A DNA stretch of 64,000 nt from Oligoflexia bacterium (lineage in GTDB: Bacteria; Bdellovibrionota_G; JANQFH01). Made by a program: the position numbers and the translations under genes. Where the stretch lies: the NCBI GenBank assembly GCA_028277945.1, contig JANQFH010000013.1, positions 50,761 to 114,760 of the forward strand, written 5' to 3'. Under the pieces are notes generated by a model. That model had not been told where the DNA came from, made no database searches, and saw nothing but the letters and a program-made list of their open reading frames with translations. Below are positions 52,831-60,271 of this stretch, in pieces; within the stretch, counting starts at the first letter, position 1; each line of letters starts with the position of its first letter.

Positions 52831-54213
52831 TTAAGAGGCGAGTTTGCGCAGACAGACAAAGGTCTGCAACAGGGTCATACCCACCAGAACCAGTGCCGGC
52901 AGCAGCCACCAGACTAAGTTCGTCGTTGTACTGCCAACTCCATAAAACACCAAAATCGCCCCAACCCCATTTTGTATTATGCCTCCAAGCGACAGAACTG
53001 TTGACCTCTCCTTTGTATTAGCGGCAATGAATTCATTCTGTATGGTATCAGTCATGGACAGCAGACCCCCCTTAAAAAACTGAAATGCCGCTATAGCCAC
53101 TAAAAAAACATAGAGCTGGGCGAAAGGAGTATCTTGCAGGCTCATCACCACAGCAATAAACACAATCGGTATCATGGCAATGAGATTGACGATCATGGTC
53201 AGCCAAACAACGTGTGCCCCTCCAACTCCTCGCTTGCTGTTTAGCCAATTAGAAAGCAGATAGTTCCCTATAAGGGTGCAGCAGGAAAAAGCCAAGACCA
53301 ATATAACCCACTCTTTGGAGAACTGTTGTAGCTGACCTGGAAATCTGCTCTTGCCGATCACCGGCCATAGCCATGTGACCACGTTAAGTACCGCACGCAG
53401 CGCCGCTGCAGTAATAAAAACAAACCACAACTCTGGAGTTTTTATCAGTATCTTGATGCCTTTCTTCCAAACTTCGGCAACCTCAGTAAAAACTTTACGG
53501 TATTTGGTCGAAAAAACCTGCGAAGCACTAGCAAATTGGTACTGCACGTTCTCCTGCATCGTAAACCACAAAAAGACTGCCAGTCCTGACTCGAGGAAAA
53601 AGCCAACAATGTAGCTATATTGTATAAAATCGGCCAACTTGCTACCTATGCCAAGCAGAGAGCCGAGAATAAGAAGAGCCCAATAGTAGACCCAAGATCT
53701 CGCTATAATAAAAGCCCGTAGAGGTCCCTTGCCTTCCGCTTCCAGAGAGTCGACAACCCAGGCAAGAAAAGAACCACTAAAAAAGGCAGAGGCAAACCCC
53801 GCTGCGAGCTCAAACCCAAGTGCGTACAAGATAATGAGATGGGCCTGCGGATTAGCAGAGGCGGCCTCTCTACAGATAAGCCATAAAAAGACAAAAACCA
53901 CGCTGCGACAGCCCACACTCATGACAACCGCGAACTTTCTTCCTAAACTGTCAGCAAGAATACCTGTGGGTACCTCTAGCAAGGCTATCAGTAAAATACC
54001 CCCGGCAATACAGAAGCCGACCCATTGCAACGGATAGAGACGAAGGCCAAAAACGGCAACAGCAGCGCCTGCATTAATTTGCGTCAAACTTTCGAGAATC
54101 AAAAGCGCATAGGTAGTAACGTACACTCCAATTGAAAAGCCAGTAATTCCTCTCACTGAATAAACCGGCAGGCGGATGTTGAGTGAGGGCAGTGACTGAG
54201 ATTTACCTGTCAT
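52831..54213 (-). CDS. MFS transporter (copy A)
   Basis: 460 residues with about 12 transmembrane helices. The MFS motif A between helices 2 and 3 is GILADSLGRKFAVV. The substrate is unknown. It is closely related to the next upstream gene: both end in ALVL-GMTLLQTFVCLRKL and share long blocks. The 42-nt spacing suggests one transcript. Confidence 0.88.
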   Translation of the reverse strand: MTGKSQSLPSLNIRLPVYSVRGITGFSIGVYVTTYALLILESLTQINAGAAVAVFGLRLYPLQWVGFCIAGGILLIALLEVPTGILADSLGRKFAVVMSVGCRSVVFVFLWLICREAASANPQAHLIILYALGFELAAGFASAFFSGSFLAWVVDSLEAEGKGPLRAFIIARSWVYYWALLILGSLLGIGSKLADFIQYSYIVGFFLESGLAVFLWFTMQENVQYQFASASQVFSTKYRKVFTEVAEVWKKGIKILIKTPELWFVFITAAALRAVLNVVTWLWPVIGKSRFPGQLQQFSKEWVILVLAFSCCTLIGNYLLSNWLNSKRGVGGAHVVWLTMIVNLIAMIPIVFIAVVMSLQDTPFAQLYVFLVAIAAFQFFKGGLLSMTDTIQNEFIAANTKERSTVLSLGGIIQNGVGAILVFYGVGSTTTNLVWWLLPALVLVGMTLLQTFVCLRKLAS

Positions 54214-54255
54214 AAAATCCCGCCAATGTGCGCCAAGATTTCAGAGTTACTCAAA

Positions 54256-55656
54256 CTAGCCCACCCTAAGTTTGCGCAAACAGACAAAGGTCTGTAGCAG
54301 GGTCATGCCTGCCAGAACTAGCGCTGGGAGGAGCCACCAGAGCATGCTACTCGCTTTGTCACCGGTGCCAAAAAATACAAAGACCGCTGCTATCGAACTA
54401 ATCAACATGGACCCTAGGGAGAGAACTGTGGAGCGCTCTTTGGTGTTTGCTGGGATGAATTCATTATGCAAACTGTCGCTCACAGCTCTCACGCCTTCTT
54501 TCAACAAATGAAACAGAGCCAATAGCACTAGAAACAGAGTTAGATTGGCAGAGACGCTAATGTCTAGGGAGAGGACAATGGCAAGCAAAACTATGGCTGT
54601 TGCTGAGGCAAGATAGATCAGCAAGGTAAGCCAGACCAATCGCTTCCCTTGAGCTGCGCCACCCTGTCTGCCTTGTTGTTTGAACATCCACCTGGAAAGC
54701 ACAAAAGCACCAAGAAAATTACTAACCCCAAAGGCCATCACCAGAACGATCCACTCTGTAGAGAAGCGCTCTAACTGATTGGGAAAGCGTGCCTTACAAA
54801 AAACTGGCCACAACCAGGCTACAAGGTTTCTTAGTCCCCAATGCGCACTTGTTGTTAGAAAAATGACCCACAAAACTGGACGACTTAATAACACCTTTAT
54901 GGCTGCTGCCCACACCACTGCTGCATCGCCAAAGACCTGCTTGGCTCTGCCTTTGAACACATCGAGCGCTCCGCTAAATTGATACTGTTTGTTCTCCTGC
55001 ATGCCAAAGTAGAGAAAAACTGCCAGGAAGATTTCTAGGAAACCCCCTGTAAGGTAGGCATACAGCTCATACCCATTTAGTACAGCAAACAACCCAACAA
55101 GCGCCCCCGGCAAAGTAATGGCAGCATGATACGCCAAGGAGCGGGTCATCATGAAGGTTCGCCAGCTACTCTTGTTTTCATTCTCTAAGCTATCCACCAA
55201 CCACGCCAAAAAAGAACCACTTGAAAAGGCAAAAGCGGTAGCAGAGAGGAACTCAAACACCAATGCACAGGAGATGATCAAAGACCCCAGTGGGCTCTCA
55301 CTTTCGCACAGGCGCCAGATTATAATGAGACAACAAAACATTAACATACGCATCATTCCAGCGGTGATGACAGCAAACTTACGACCTATGCTGTCTGCTA
55401 AGATGCCCGTGGGAATCTCTAAAAAAGCAATCAGGAAAATTCCAAAGGCAATACAAAAACCTACCCACTCAAGTGGATAGAGTACGAGTCCATAGGCGGC
55501 AACCGGCTCGCCACCATTGGCTCTCTCTAAAGCCTCTAGAAGCAGCAGAGCGTAACTGTAAACAATCAGGCCAAGGTTAAAACCAATAACGGATCGGATG
55601 AGATAGACCGGTAGGCGAATCGACCATGAGGGCAGATTTTCAGAGGTCGCTTTCAC
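54256..55656 (-). CDS. MFS transporter (copy B)
   Basis: 466 residues, same architecture as copy A (motif A: GILADSIGRKFAVI). The GTG start lies 15 nt after the rubredoxin stop. The two proteins diverge in the middle, but the last 70 bases of both genes are almost the same at DNA level, as after a tandem duplication with recent conversion of the ends. The substrate is unknown. Confidence 0.88.
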   Translation of the reverse strand: MKATSENLPSWSIRLPVYLIRSVIGFNLGLIVYSYALLLLEALERANGGEPVAAYGLVLYPLEWVGFCIAFGIFLIAFLEIPTGILADSIGRKFAVITAGMMRMLMFCCLIIIWRLCESESPLGSLIISCALVFEFLSATAFAFSSGSFLAWLVDSLENENKSSWRTFMMTRSLAYHAAITLPGALVGLFAVLNGYELYAYLTGGFLEIFLAVFLYFGMQENKQYQFSGALDVFKGRAKQVFGDAAVVWAAAIKVLLSRPVLWVIFLTTSAHWGLRNLVAWLWPVFCKARFPNQLERFSTEWIVLVMAFGVSNFLGAFVLSRWMFKQQGRQGGAAQGKRLVWLTLLIYLASATAIVLLAIVLSLDISVSANLTLFLVLLALFHLLKEGVRAVSDSLHNEFIPANTKERSTVLSLGSMLISSIAAVFVFFGTGDKASSMLWWLLPALVLAGMTLLQTFVCLRKLRVG

Positions 55657-55671
55657 CTCGGCGCAGCAGTT

Positions 55672-55842
55672 TTATTCATAGGGCTCAAAGTCCGCCTTGG
55701 CGGCACCACAAACCGGACAGACCCAGTCGTCGGGAATATCCTCAAAACGGGTACCCGGTGGTAGGCCGCCATCAGGATCCCCCTCAGCCTCATCATAGAT
55801 AAAGCCGCAAGCGGAACAGAGGTACTTTTTGTAGTCACTCAT
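55672..55842 (-). CDS. Rubredoxin
   Basis: A short gene of 56 residues. The two CxxC pairs that hold one iron are in [17 protein letters not shown] and [16 protein letters not shown], with the family [16 protein letters not shown] between them. AAGGAG lies 8 nt before the ATG. It transfers electrons in the cytosol, for example in oxygen defence or alkane oxidation. It precedes the two MFS genes, an unusual pairing. Confidence 0.93.
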   Translation of the reverse strand: MSDYKKYLCSACGFIYDEAEGDPDGGLPPGTRFEDIPDDWVCPVCGAAKADFEPYE

Positions 55843-55931
55843 TCTTACAACTCCTTGCTACAACCACTCTTTTCTTGACCCAGTGAGTCGGCATTATATG
55901 CTAGCCAAAGTCAAGCGCAAAGGAGTTTGTC

Positions 55932-56309
55932 GTGCAGTACCTGCATACGATGATCCGAGTCGGTAATTTGGACCGCTCTATTCAGTTTTACACCGAGGTA
56001 CTCGGTCTAAAGCTACAACGCCAAAAGGACTTCCCTGGTGGCAAGTTTACCCTCGCCTTCCTTGGCGTGGATGCAGACAGCGAGCCTTTTTTAGAGCTGA
56101 CCCACAATTGGGATACGCAGAGCTATAATCTTGGCAATGGCTACGGTCATATGGCCTTTGCAGTTAAGGATATCTACAAAACCTGTGAAGCCATGGAGAC
56201 GCGTGGAGGCAAGGTCACCCGGCCTCCTGGAGCGATGAAACACGGAACTACTGTGATCGCCTTTGTCGAAGATCCCGATGGTTATAAGATCGAGTTGATT
56301 CAGCGTTAG
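55932..56309 (+). CDS. gloA: Lactoylglutathione lyase (glyoxalase I)
   Basis: 125 residues, starting at GTG. The metal and substrate positions appear in YLHTMIRVGNLDRSIQFY (His), PFLELTHNW (Glu), GYGHMAFAV (His) and GYKIELIQR (Glu). It converts the methylglyoxal-glutathione hemithioacetal into S-lactoylglutathione in the cytosol. It is a monocistronic gene divergent from rubredoxin. Confidence 0.93.
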   Translation: MQYLHTMIRVGNLDRSIQFYTEVLGLKLQRQKDFPGGKFTLAFLGVDADSEPFLELTHNWDTQSYNLGNGYGHMAFAVKDIYKTCEAMETRGGKVTRPPGAMKHGTTVIAFVEDPDGYKIELIQR

Positions 56310-56424
56310 AGCTGTCTCGGCTGGCTCTAAACCACCCTTTTAAGCCAACCTCCCAGAACCAGGAAAATTCATTCCCTTTTTGCTGCCTTTCAGATAATTA
56401 GGCAAATTCGATATTTGCAGACGT

Positions 56425-56497
56425 GCCCAGGTAGCTCAGTCGGTAGAGCAGGGGACTGAAAATCCCCGTGTCGGTGGTTCGATTCCGCCCCTGGGCA
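56425..56497 (+). tRNA. tRNA-Phe (anticodon GAA)
   Basis: 73 nt. The acceptor GCCCAGG pairs with CCTGGGC, the anticodon stem GGGGA/TCCCC holds CTGAAAA with GAA, and the T-arm is CGGTG GTTCGATT CCGCC. Discriminator A; no encoded CCA. Parts of its 3' half recur downstream at 56588-56603 and 57301-57354. Confidence 0.95.
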
Positions 56498-56556
56498 TGT
56501 TTGTTATCTTTGTTAGGAATCGAGCCTGGGTGAATGCTGCGGCCTCGCCGAAGCAG

Positions 56557-56578
56557 AGGGGTTGCACAGGCAACCCCT
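56557..56578 (+). terminator. Hairpin after tRNA-Phe
   Basis: AGGGGTTGC (56557-56565), a 4-nt loop and GCAACCCCT (56570-56578) make a 9-bp perfect stem 60 nt after tRNA-Phe. It may end the tRNA transcript, though only TTAAAG follows and not a T run. Part of it is also the left end of the tRNA-derived repeat. Confidence 0.4.
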
Positions 56579-56614
56579 TAAAGATACCCGATTCCGCCCC
56601 TGGGCATGTTTGTA
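56571..56614 (+). repeat. tRNA-Phe 3'-end copy 1 (possible att remnant)
   Basis: 44 bp that ends with the last 20 or so bases of the tRNA-Phe gene and a few downstream bases (CGATTCCGCCCCTGGGCA then TGTTTGT). It matches copy 2 at 57319-57362 with two mismatches. Together the copies bracket the MntA/HepT genes, as attachment sites of an integrated element would. Confidence 0.6.
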
Positions 56615-56674
56615 ACTCTTCGTGTTTGTACAACAAAAAGGTTTTATAAATTCAACACGTTTGCTAATATTAAA

Positions 56675-56965
56675 ATGGTGAGTTTCGAAGAACTAGCAAC
56701 TAATCGTCTTGAGATTATGAAACTAGCTCAACTGCATGGTGCCAGCAACATACGGGTATTTGGTTCGGTGGCGCGAGGTGAGGCGTCTAAGTCTAGTGAC
56801 GTGGATCTACTGGTAAAAATGGAGCCCGGTCGCTCCTTACTCGACCTTATTGGATTTGAACAAGAGCTCTCCGACTTGCTTGGTGTTAAGGTACAAGCAA
56901 TCTCCGAGGGTGGCATCAGTCGTCATCTAAAAGATCGTATCTTTGAGGAAGCAAAGCCTCTATGA
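56675..56965 (+). CDS. mntA: MntA-type nucleotidyltransferase antitoxin
   Basis: 96 residues from the ATG at 56675. The minimal nucleotidyltransferase signature is FGSVARGEASKSSDVDLLV, i.e. GSx10DxD, then LIGFEQELSDLLGVKV. In known pairs MntA AMPylates the HepT toxin and so silences it. It overlaps hepT by 4 nt and lies between two tRNA-Phe-derived repeats. Confidence 0.9.
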   Translation: MVSFEELATNRLEIMKLAQLHGASNIRVFGSVARGEASKSSDVDLLVKMEPGRSLLDLIGFEQELSDLLGVKVQAISEGGISRHLKDRIFEEAKPL

Positions 56966-57297
56966 CTGGCCGAGATCGTGCCTATTGGCTTCACATTCAA
57001 GACGCCATAGAATCTATTCTAAAATATACGGCCAAAGGAAAAGCCGCATTTGAGCAGGACAAAATGGTTCAGGACGCTACCGTTCGTCAATTACAGGTGA
57101 TCGGCGAGGCGGTCAAAAAACTTGGGGACACGGAGAAAAGTCAATTTTCAAATATCCCCTGGCGAAATATCGCCGGCATGCGAGACAAAATTATCCATGA
57201 CTATTTTGAGATTGACCTGAATCTGGTCTGGGATGTCGTCAGCAAAAACCTCCCCGAGTTACAGAACGCAGTCAAAAAGGCGCTGAAGAGGGTATAA
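56962..57297 (+). CDS. hepT: HepT-type HEPN toxin
   Basis: 111 residues of the HEPN fold. The RNase motif is MRDKIIHDYF, the Rx4HxY that defines HepT, near the C-terminal third. Members cut tRNA or other RNA. The gene overlaps mntA by ATGA, so both are co-translated. The stop is followed 3 nt later by a second tRNA-derived repeat. Confidence 0.9.
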   Translation: MTGRDRAYWLHIQDAIESILKYTAKGKAAFEQDKMVQDATVRQLQVIGEAVKKLGDTEKSQFSNIPWRNIAGMRDKIIHDYFEIDLNLVWDVVSKNLPELQNAVKKALKRV

Positions 57298-57300
57298 GAT

Positions 57301-57362
57301 CTGAAAATCCCCGTGTCGCAACCCCTTAAAGTTACCCGATTCCGCCCCTGGGCACGTTTGTA
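57301..57362 (+). repeat. tRNA-Phe 3'-end copy 2 (composite att remnant)
   Basis: The first 18 bp (57301-57318) repeat the tRNA-Phe anticodon-loop region exactly (56456-56473). The next 44 bp (57319-57362) repeat 56571-56614 with two mismatches, ending in the tRNA 3' end. The composite structure points to more than one insertion or excision event at the tRNA gene. Confidence 0.6.
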
Positions 57363-57379
57363 CAATCGAGACAGAGCTG

Positions 57380-57388
57380 TGATATAAT
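57380..57388 (+). promoter_or_regulatory. Extended -10 promoter of rsfS
   Basis: TGATATAAT (57380-57388) is an extended -10 box (TGnTATAAT). TTGTAC at 57358-57363 lies 19 bp upstream and belongs to the tRNA-derived repeat, so an insertion may have shaped this promoter. The rsfS start follows about 50 nt later. Confidence 0.45.
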
Positions 57389-57435
57389 AGAAAAATAATA
57401 GTGGAAACAGATAGATCGCAAACGAATAACAAGGA

Positions 57436-57813
57436 TTGATCGTCATTCAGACAACAAAACTCACCCAGCAGATAACCAAACTCCTCAAAGACAAAAAAGC
57501 CTCTGACATTCTTACCCTAGATGTCTCAAAGCAGTGTTCCTTTGCCGATGTTTTTGTCATCGCCAGTGGCGACTCACAACGCCAAGTACGGGCGATCAGT
57601 GATGGTCTCATCGAACAGGTTGGCAAACCTCACGCCGTAGAAGGCGAAAGCGTGGGTGAGTGGATTGTCCTCGACTATGGCGATGTTGTTGTCCATCTCT
57701 TTCATACACCGGTTCGCTCGCGTTACTGTCTGGAAGAGCTGTGGAGCGGTGACAGCGCTACACAAGCCGCAGAAGACCATATTACGGCTGAAGAGGAACA
57801 ACAACAGCTTTAA
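57436..57813 (+). CDS. rsfS: Ribosomal silencing factor
   Basis: 125 residues from the TTG at 57436. The core is DVSKQCSFADVFVIASGDSQRQV, VGEWIVLDYGDVVVHLFH. RsfS binds L14 and blocks subunit joining in starvation. The start is unclear: AAGGA lies only 1 nt before the TTG but 9 nt before an in-frame ATT at 57445, a rare start codon used for infC. The end overlaps the opposing gene by 32 nt. Confidence 0.9.
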   Translation: MIVIQTTKLTQQITKLLKDKKASDILTLDVSKQCSFADVFVIASGDSQRQVRAISDGLIEQVGKPHAVEGESVGEWIVLDYGDVVVHLFHTPVRSRYCLEELWSGDSATQAAEDHITAEEEQQQL

Positions 57814-58573
57814 CCGCCTCACCATGGCGTTGCAGCACAAAGGAGGCCTCCACCCGCTTGCCAACGGGAAAGTCATCTGCCTCATGGCGTGAAACCTCTT
57901 CATACTTGCCCGTCAAAATGATTTCCCCCTTTTCAGCAATGCAAAGCTGAATCTTTTTACTCTCCTCAGGGTTAGGATTTTCTTGCCAAGTTTCGCAGCG
58001 TGAGGCCAGACCTTGAATGGTTGTCTGTTTTGCTGTAGAAGCTGCCTCCGTGCTTAGCAGCATGGAGCGATATCTCGCCACCAACAGATAGAAGTCGAGC
58101 ATGGTAGTATCAAGCCAACGATTGAGCTCGAGGGGATCTGCGGCAAACTCAAAGTCCTCATTGTTCTTACGAAGATAGAGCTTACGACTGCCTTTGCCTA
58201 GCGAGTAGATCTCCCAACGACTCTGCTGCAAAGGATCCTCCCTAACAAGATGCCATTTGCCCTCTCGATCGTACTCAATGTGATTCTTGCGTACCAACTT
58301 CTTGGTAATAGGGCCACGTTCCATAACGACATGAACTTCCATATCAACTACAAAGGCGCCTAAAACCTCACGGTAACGTGCAACAATATCAGCCAATGAC
58401 GGGTCCGCAGTGATAGCCTCTAAAGACTCGGTTTGGCTATCAAAAAACTCAACAACAGTTTGTTCATCTTCCCTTTCATCAATGGATTTGCTAATGACAA
58501 GAGCCAAGCCAGCAATCAGCAACAGCAAAAGAATGACGATTCGCACTTTACCCCGTCTATCCATCGACAACAC
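57782..58573 (-). CDS. Membrane-anchored protein of unknown function
   Basis: 263 residues. One N-terminal transmembrane helix (IVILLLLLIAGLALVI) anchors a soluble, probably periplasmic domain of mixed alpha/beta look. I recognise no family. It lies 14 nt after obg and likely shares the rplU-rpmA-obg transcript. Confidence 0.65.
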   Translation of the reverse strand: MLSMDRRGKVRIVILLLLLIAGLALVISKSIDEREDEQTVVEFFDSQTESLEAITADPSLADIVARYREVLGAFVVDMEVHVVMERGPITKKLVRKNHIEYDREGKWHLVREDPLQQSRWEIYSLGKGSRKLYLRKNNEDFEFAADPLELNRWLDTTMLDFYLLVARYRSMLLSTEAASTAKQTTIQGLASRCETWQENPNPEESKKIQLCIAEKGEIILTGKYEEVSRHEADDFPVGKRVEASFVLQRHGEAVKAVVVPLQP

Positions 58574-58587
58574 CTTTACCGTTTGCC

Positions 58588-59589
58588 CTAATGCACGGAT
58601 TTTATCAGCTCTTGGGTCATCAGCTGAACCGCCGCTTTGCTTCCCTCCCCAGTCTTGGCAGAAATGGCAAGCGCGGACAAGCCCAGTTCTGCTCTCACCT
58701 TCTGCTGCAAGGAAGCCACAATAGATCGATCCTCAAGGCAATCGACTTTATTGAACAGTACAAGTTGAGCTCGCTGTAAAAGCTTGGCATCATGAGCCTG
58801 GAGCTCACCTCTCACCGTGTCAAGTGCATCTTCTGCAGCAGATTCCCCTGCAGCAATGTCGATAATAAACACGAGGCATCCAACACGCGAAATATGACGC
58901 AAAAATCGATTACCAAGCCCAATCCCACGATGGGCTCCTGCAATTAGACCAGGTATGTCAGCAACGGTAAAGGGCTCGCCCTCGTCTGGCTCGACCCTTC
59001 CCAACGTCGGATGCAACGTGGTAAAAGCGTAGTCTCCTACTTTAGGCTTGGCAGCCGAGATACAACGGACGAAACTAGACTTACCAGCATTAGGCAGACC
59101 GATCAGGCCGACGTCTGCCACCAGACTAAGTTCAAGATCAAACCACTCGCCTTCGACTCTTTCACCGGTGCTATCAACCACCGCAGAGGGTTGATGCTGC
59201 CCATGGTTGCCCTGCCCGCCTTGACCACCGCGCTTAAGCAGGTGCGGTTGGTTCGGTTGGAGGACCTCGACCACGAAATCGCTAGACGAGCGCAACTGCG
59301 TACCTAACGGCACGACGATGGTTTTATCCTTACCTGACCTGCCACTGCGGTTGTTATTACCACCAAGCCCACCATCTTCAGCATGGAAGTGTTGTTGGTA
59401 TTTGAAGTCGAGCAAGGTACTGAGGTTTGCATCACCTACAACGTAAACGCTGCCACCATCACCGCCATTACCACCACTGGCACGACGCTTCTTCGGCGTA
59501 CCCGCGACTGGTTCAAAGGCAACGCAGCCACGACCACCATCACCGGCTTTGATAAAAACCCTCGCCTCATCTACAAATTGAACTGCCAT
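58588..59589 (-). CDS. obg: Obg-family GTPase
   Basis: 333 residues. The N-terminal Obg domain is glycine-rich (FIKAGDGGRGCVAFE, GGDGGSVYVVGD); the G domain has LPNAGKSSFVRC, DIPGLIAGAHRGIGLG and FNKVD. The protein ends soon after the G domain, without the C-terminal OCT extension of some homologues. It functions in 50S assembly and stress control, fitting the neighbouring ribosomal genes. Confidence 0.95.
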   Translation of the reverse strand: MAVQFVDEARVFIKAGDGGRGCVAFEPVAGTPKKRRASGGNGGDGGSVYVVGDANLSTLLDFKYQQHFHAEDGGLGGNNNRSGRSGKDKTIVVPLGTQLRSSSDFVVEVLQPNQPHLLKRGGQGGQGNHGQHQPSAVVDSTGERVEGEWFDLELSLVADVGLIGLPNAGKSSFVRCISAAKPKVGDYAFTTLHPTLGRVEPDEGEPFTVADIPGLIAGAHRGIGLGNRFLRHISRVGCLVFIIDIAAGESAAEDALDTVRGELQAHDAKLLQRAQLVLFNKVDCLEDRSIVASLQQKVRAELGLSALAISAKTGEGSKAAVQLMTQELIKSVH

Positions 59590-59622
59590 GAGTTAAGAAC
59601 AGTGGGTTTTGCTGGTTTCTGT

Positions 59623-59886
59623 TTAAGGCGTTGCTTTTGGAACAATGGAGACCCGGCGTCTCGCTTTACCAAGACGTTGATAAACCACTTTACCAGCTAC
59701 CTTGGCAAACAGCGTGTGATCGCGACCTACACCCACGAAACTGCCAGCATGAACTCTGCTACCACGCTGCCGCACGAGTATCGCACCGCCTGTAACTTCC
59801 TCACCTGCAAATGCTTTGACACCTAAACGCCTACCAGCACTGTCGCGACCATTACGTGAGGAACCACCGCCTTTTTTATGCGCCAT
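59623..59886 (-). CDS. rpmA: Ribosomal protein L27
   Basis: 87 residues: [20 protein letters not shown], then [27 protein letters not shown]27 reaches the peptidyl-transferase centre with its N-terminus. It is located between rplU (3 nt upstream) and obg, the classical order. Confidence 0.97.
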   Translation of the reverse strand: MAHKKGGGSSRNGRDSAGRRLGVKAFAGEEVTGGAILVRQRGSRVHAGSFVGVGRDHTLFAKVAGKVVYQRLGKARRRVSIVPKATP

Positions 59887-59889
59887 AAC

Positions 59890-60231
59890 TTAGTCCTTGA
59901 TTGCATCAATTTGTACAAGCGTATACAGCTGCCGATGACCAATCTTTTTGCGTGAGTGCTTACGACGACGTTTATAAAACACGCTCAACTTCGGACCCTT
60001 GATCGAATCAACCACCGAAGCTTCAACACTGGCACCCTGAACATGAGGCTGGCCAACCTTGAACGTCTTACCGGACTTAACACAGAGGACCTGATCCAGC
60101 TGCAACTTCTTACCAGCTTCAGCGGTTAGCTTTTCAACCCGCACGATGTCTCCAACCCTTACCAACTGTTGTTTGGAGCCCAGTGCCAACACAGCATAAC
60201 TTTCAGTTTTTTCAGCAGTTTTACGCGCCAT
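59890..60231 (-). CDS. rplU: Ribosomal protein L21
   Basis: 113 residues. The N-terminal extension is short, followed by YAVLALGSKQQLVRVGDIV, and the C-terminal KRRRKHSRKKIGHRQLYT, then VQIDAIKD, which are family marks. It binds 23S rRNA. It is the first gene of the L21-L27-Obg group and follows ppdK after 40 nt. Confidence 0.97.
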   Translation of the reverse strand: MARKTAEKTESYAVLALGSKQQLVRVGDIVRVEKLTAEAGKKLQLDQVLCVKSGKTFKVGQPHVQGASVEASVVDSIKGPKLSVFYKRRRKHSRKKIGHRQLYTLVQIDAIKD

Positions 60232-60271
60232 GAGGCGGCAAAATAGTCCAATGGCCCACAGATGTCAAGGC

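Noticed and set aside
55653-55838. 61-residue minus-strand frame
   Set aside because: It is an out-of-frame shadow of the rubredoxin gene at 55672-55842.
56436-56636. 66-residue minus-strand frame across tRNA-Phe
   Set aside because: It runs through the tRNA and its repeat and has no homology that I recognise.
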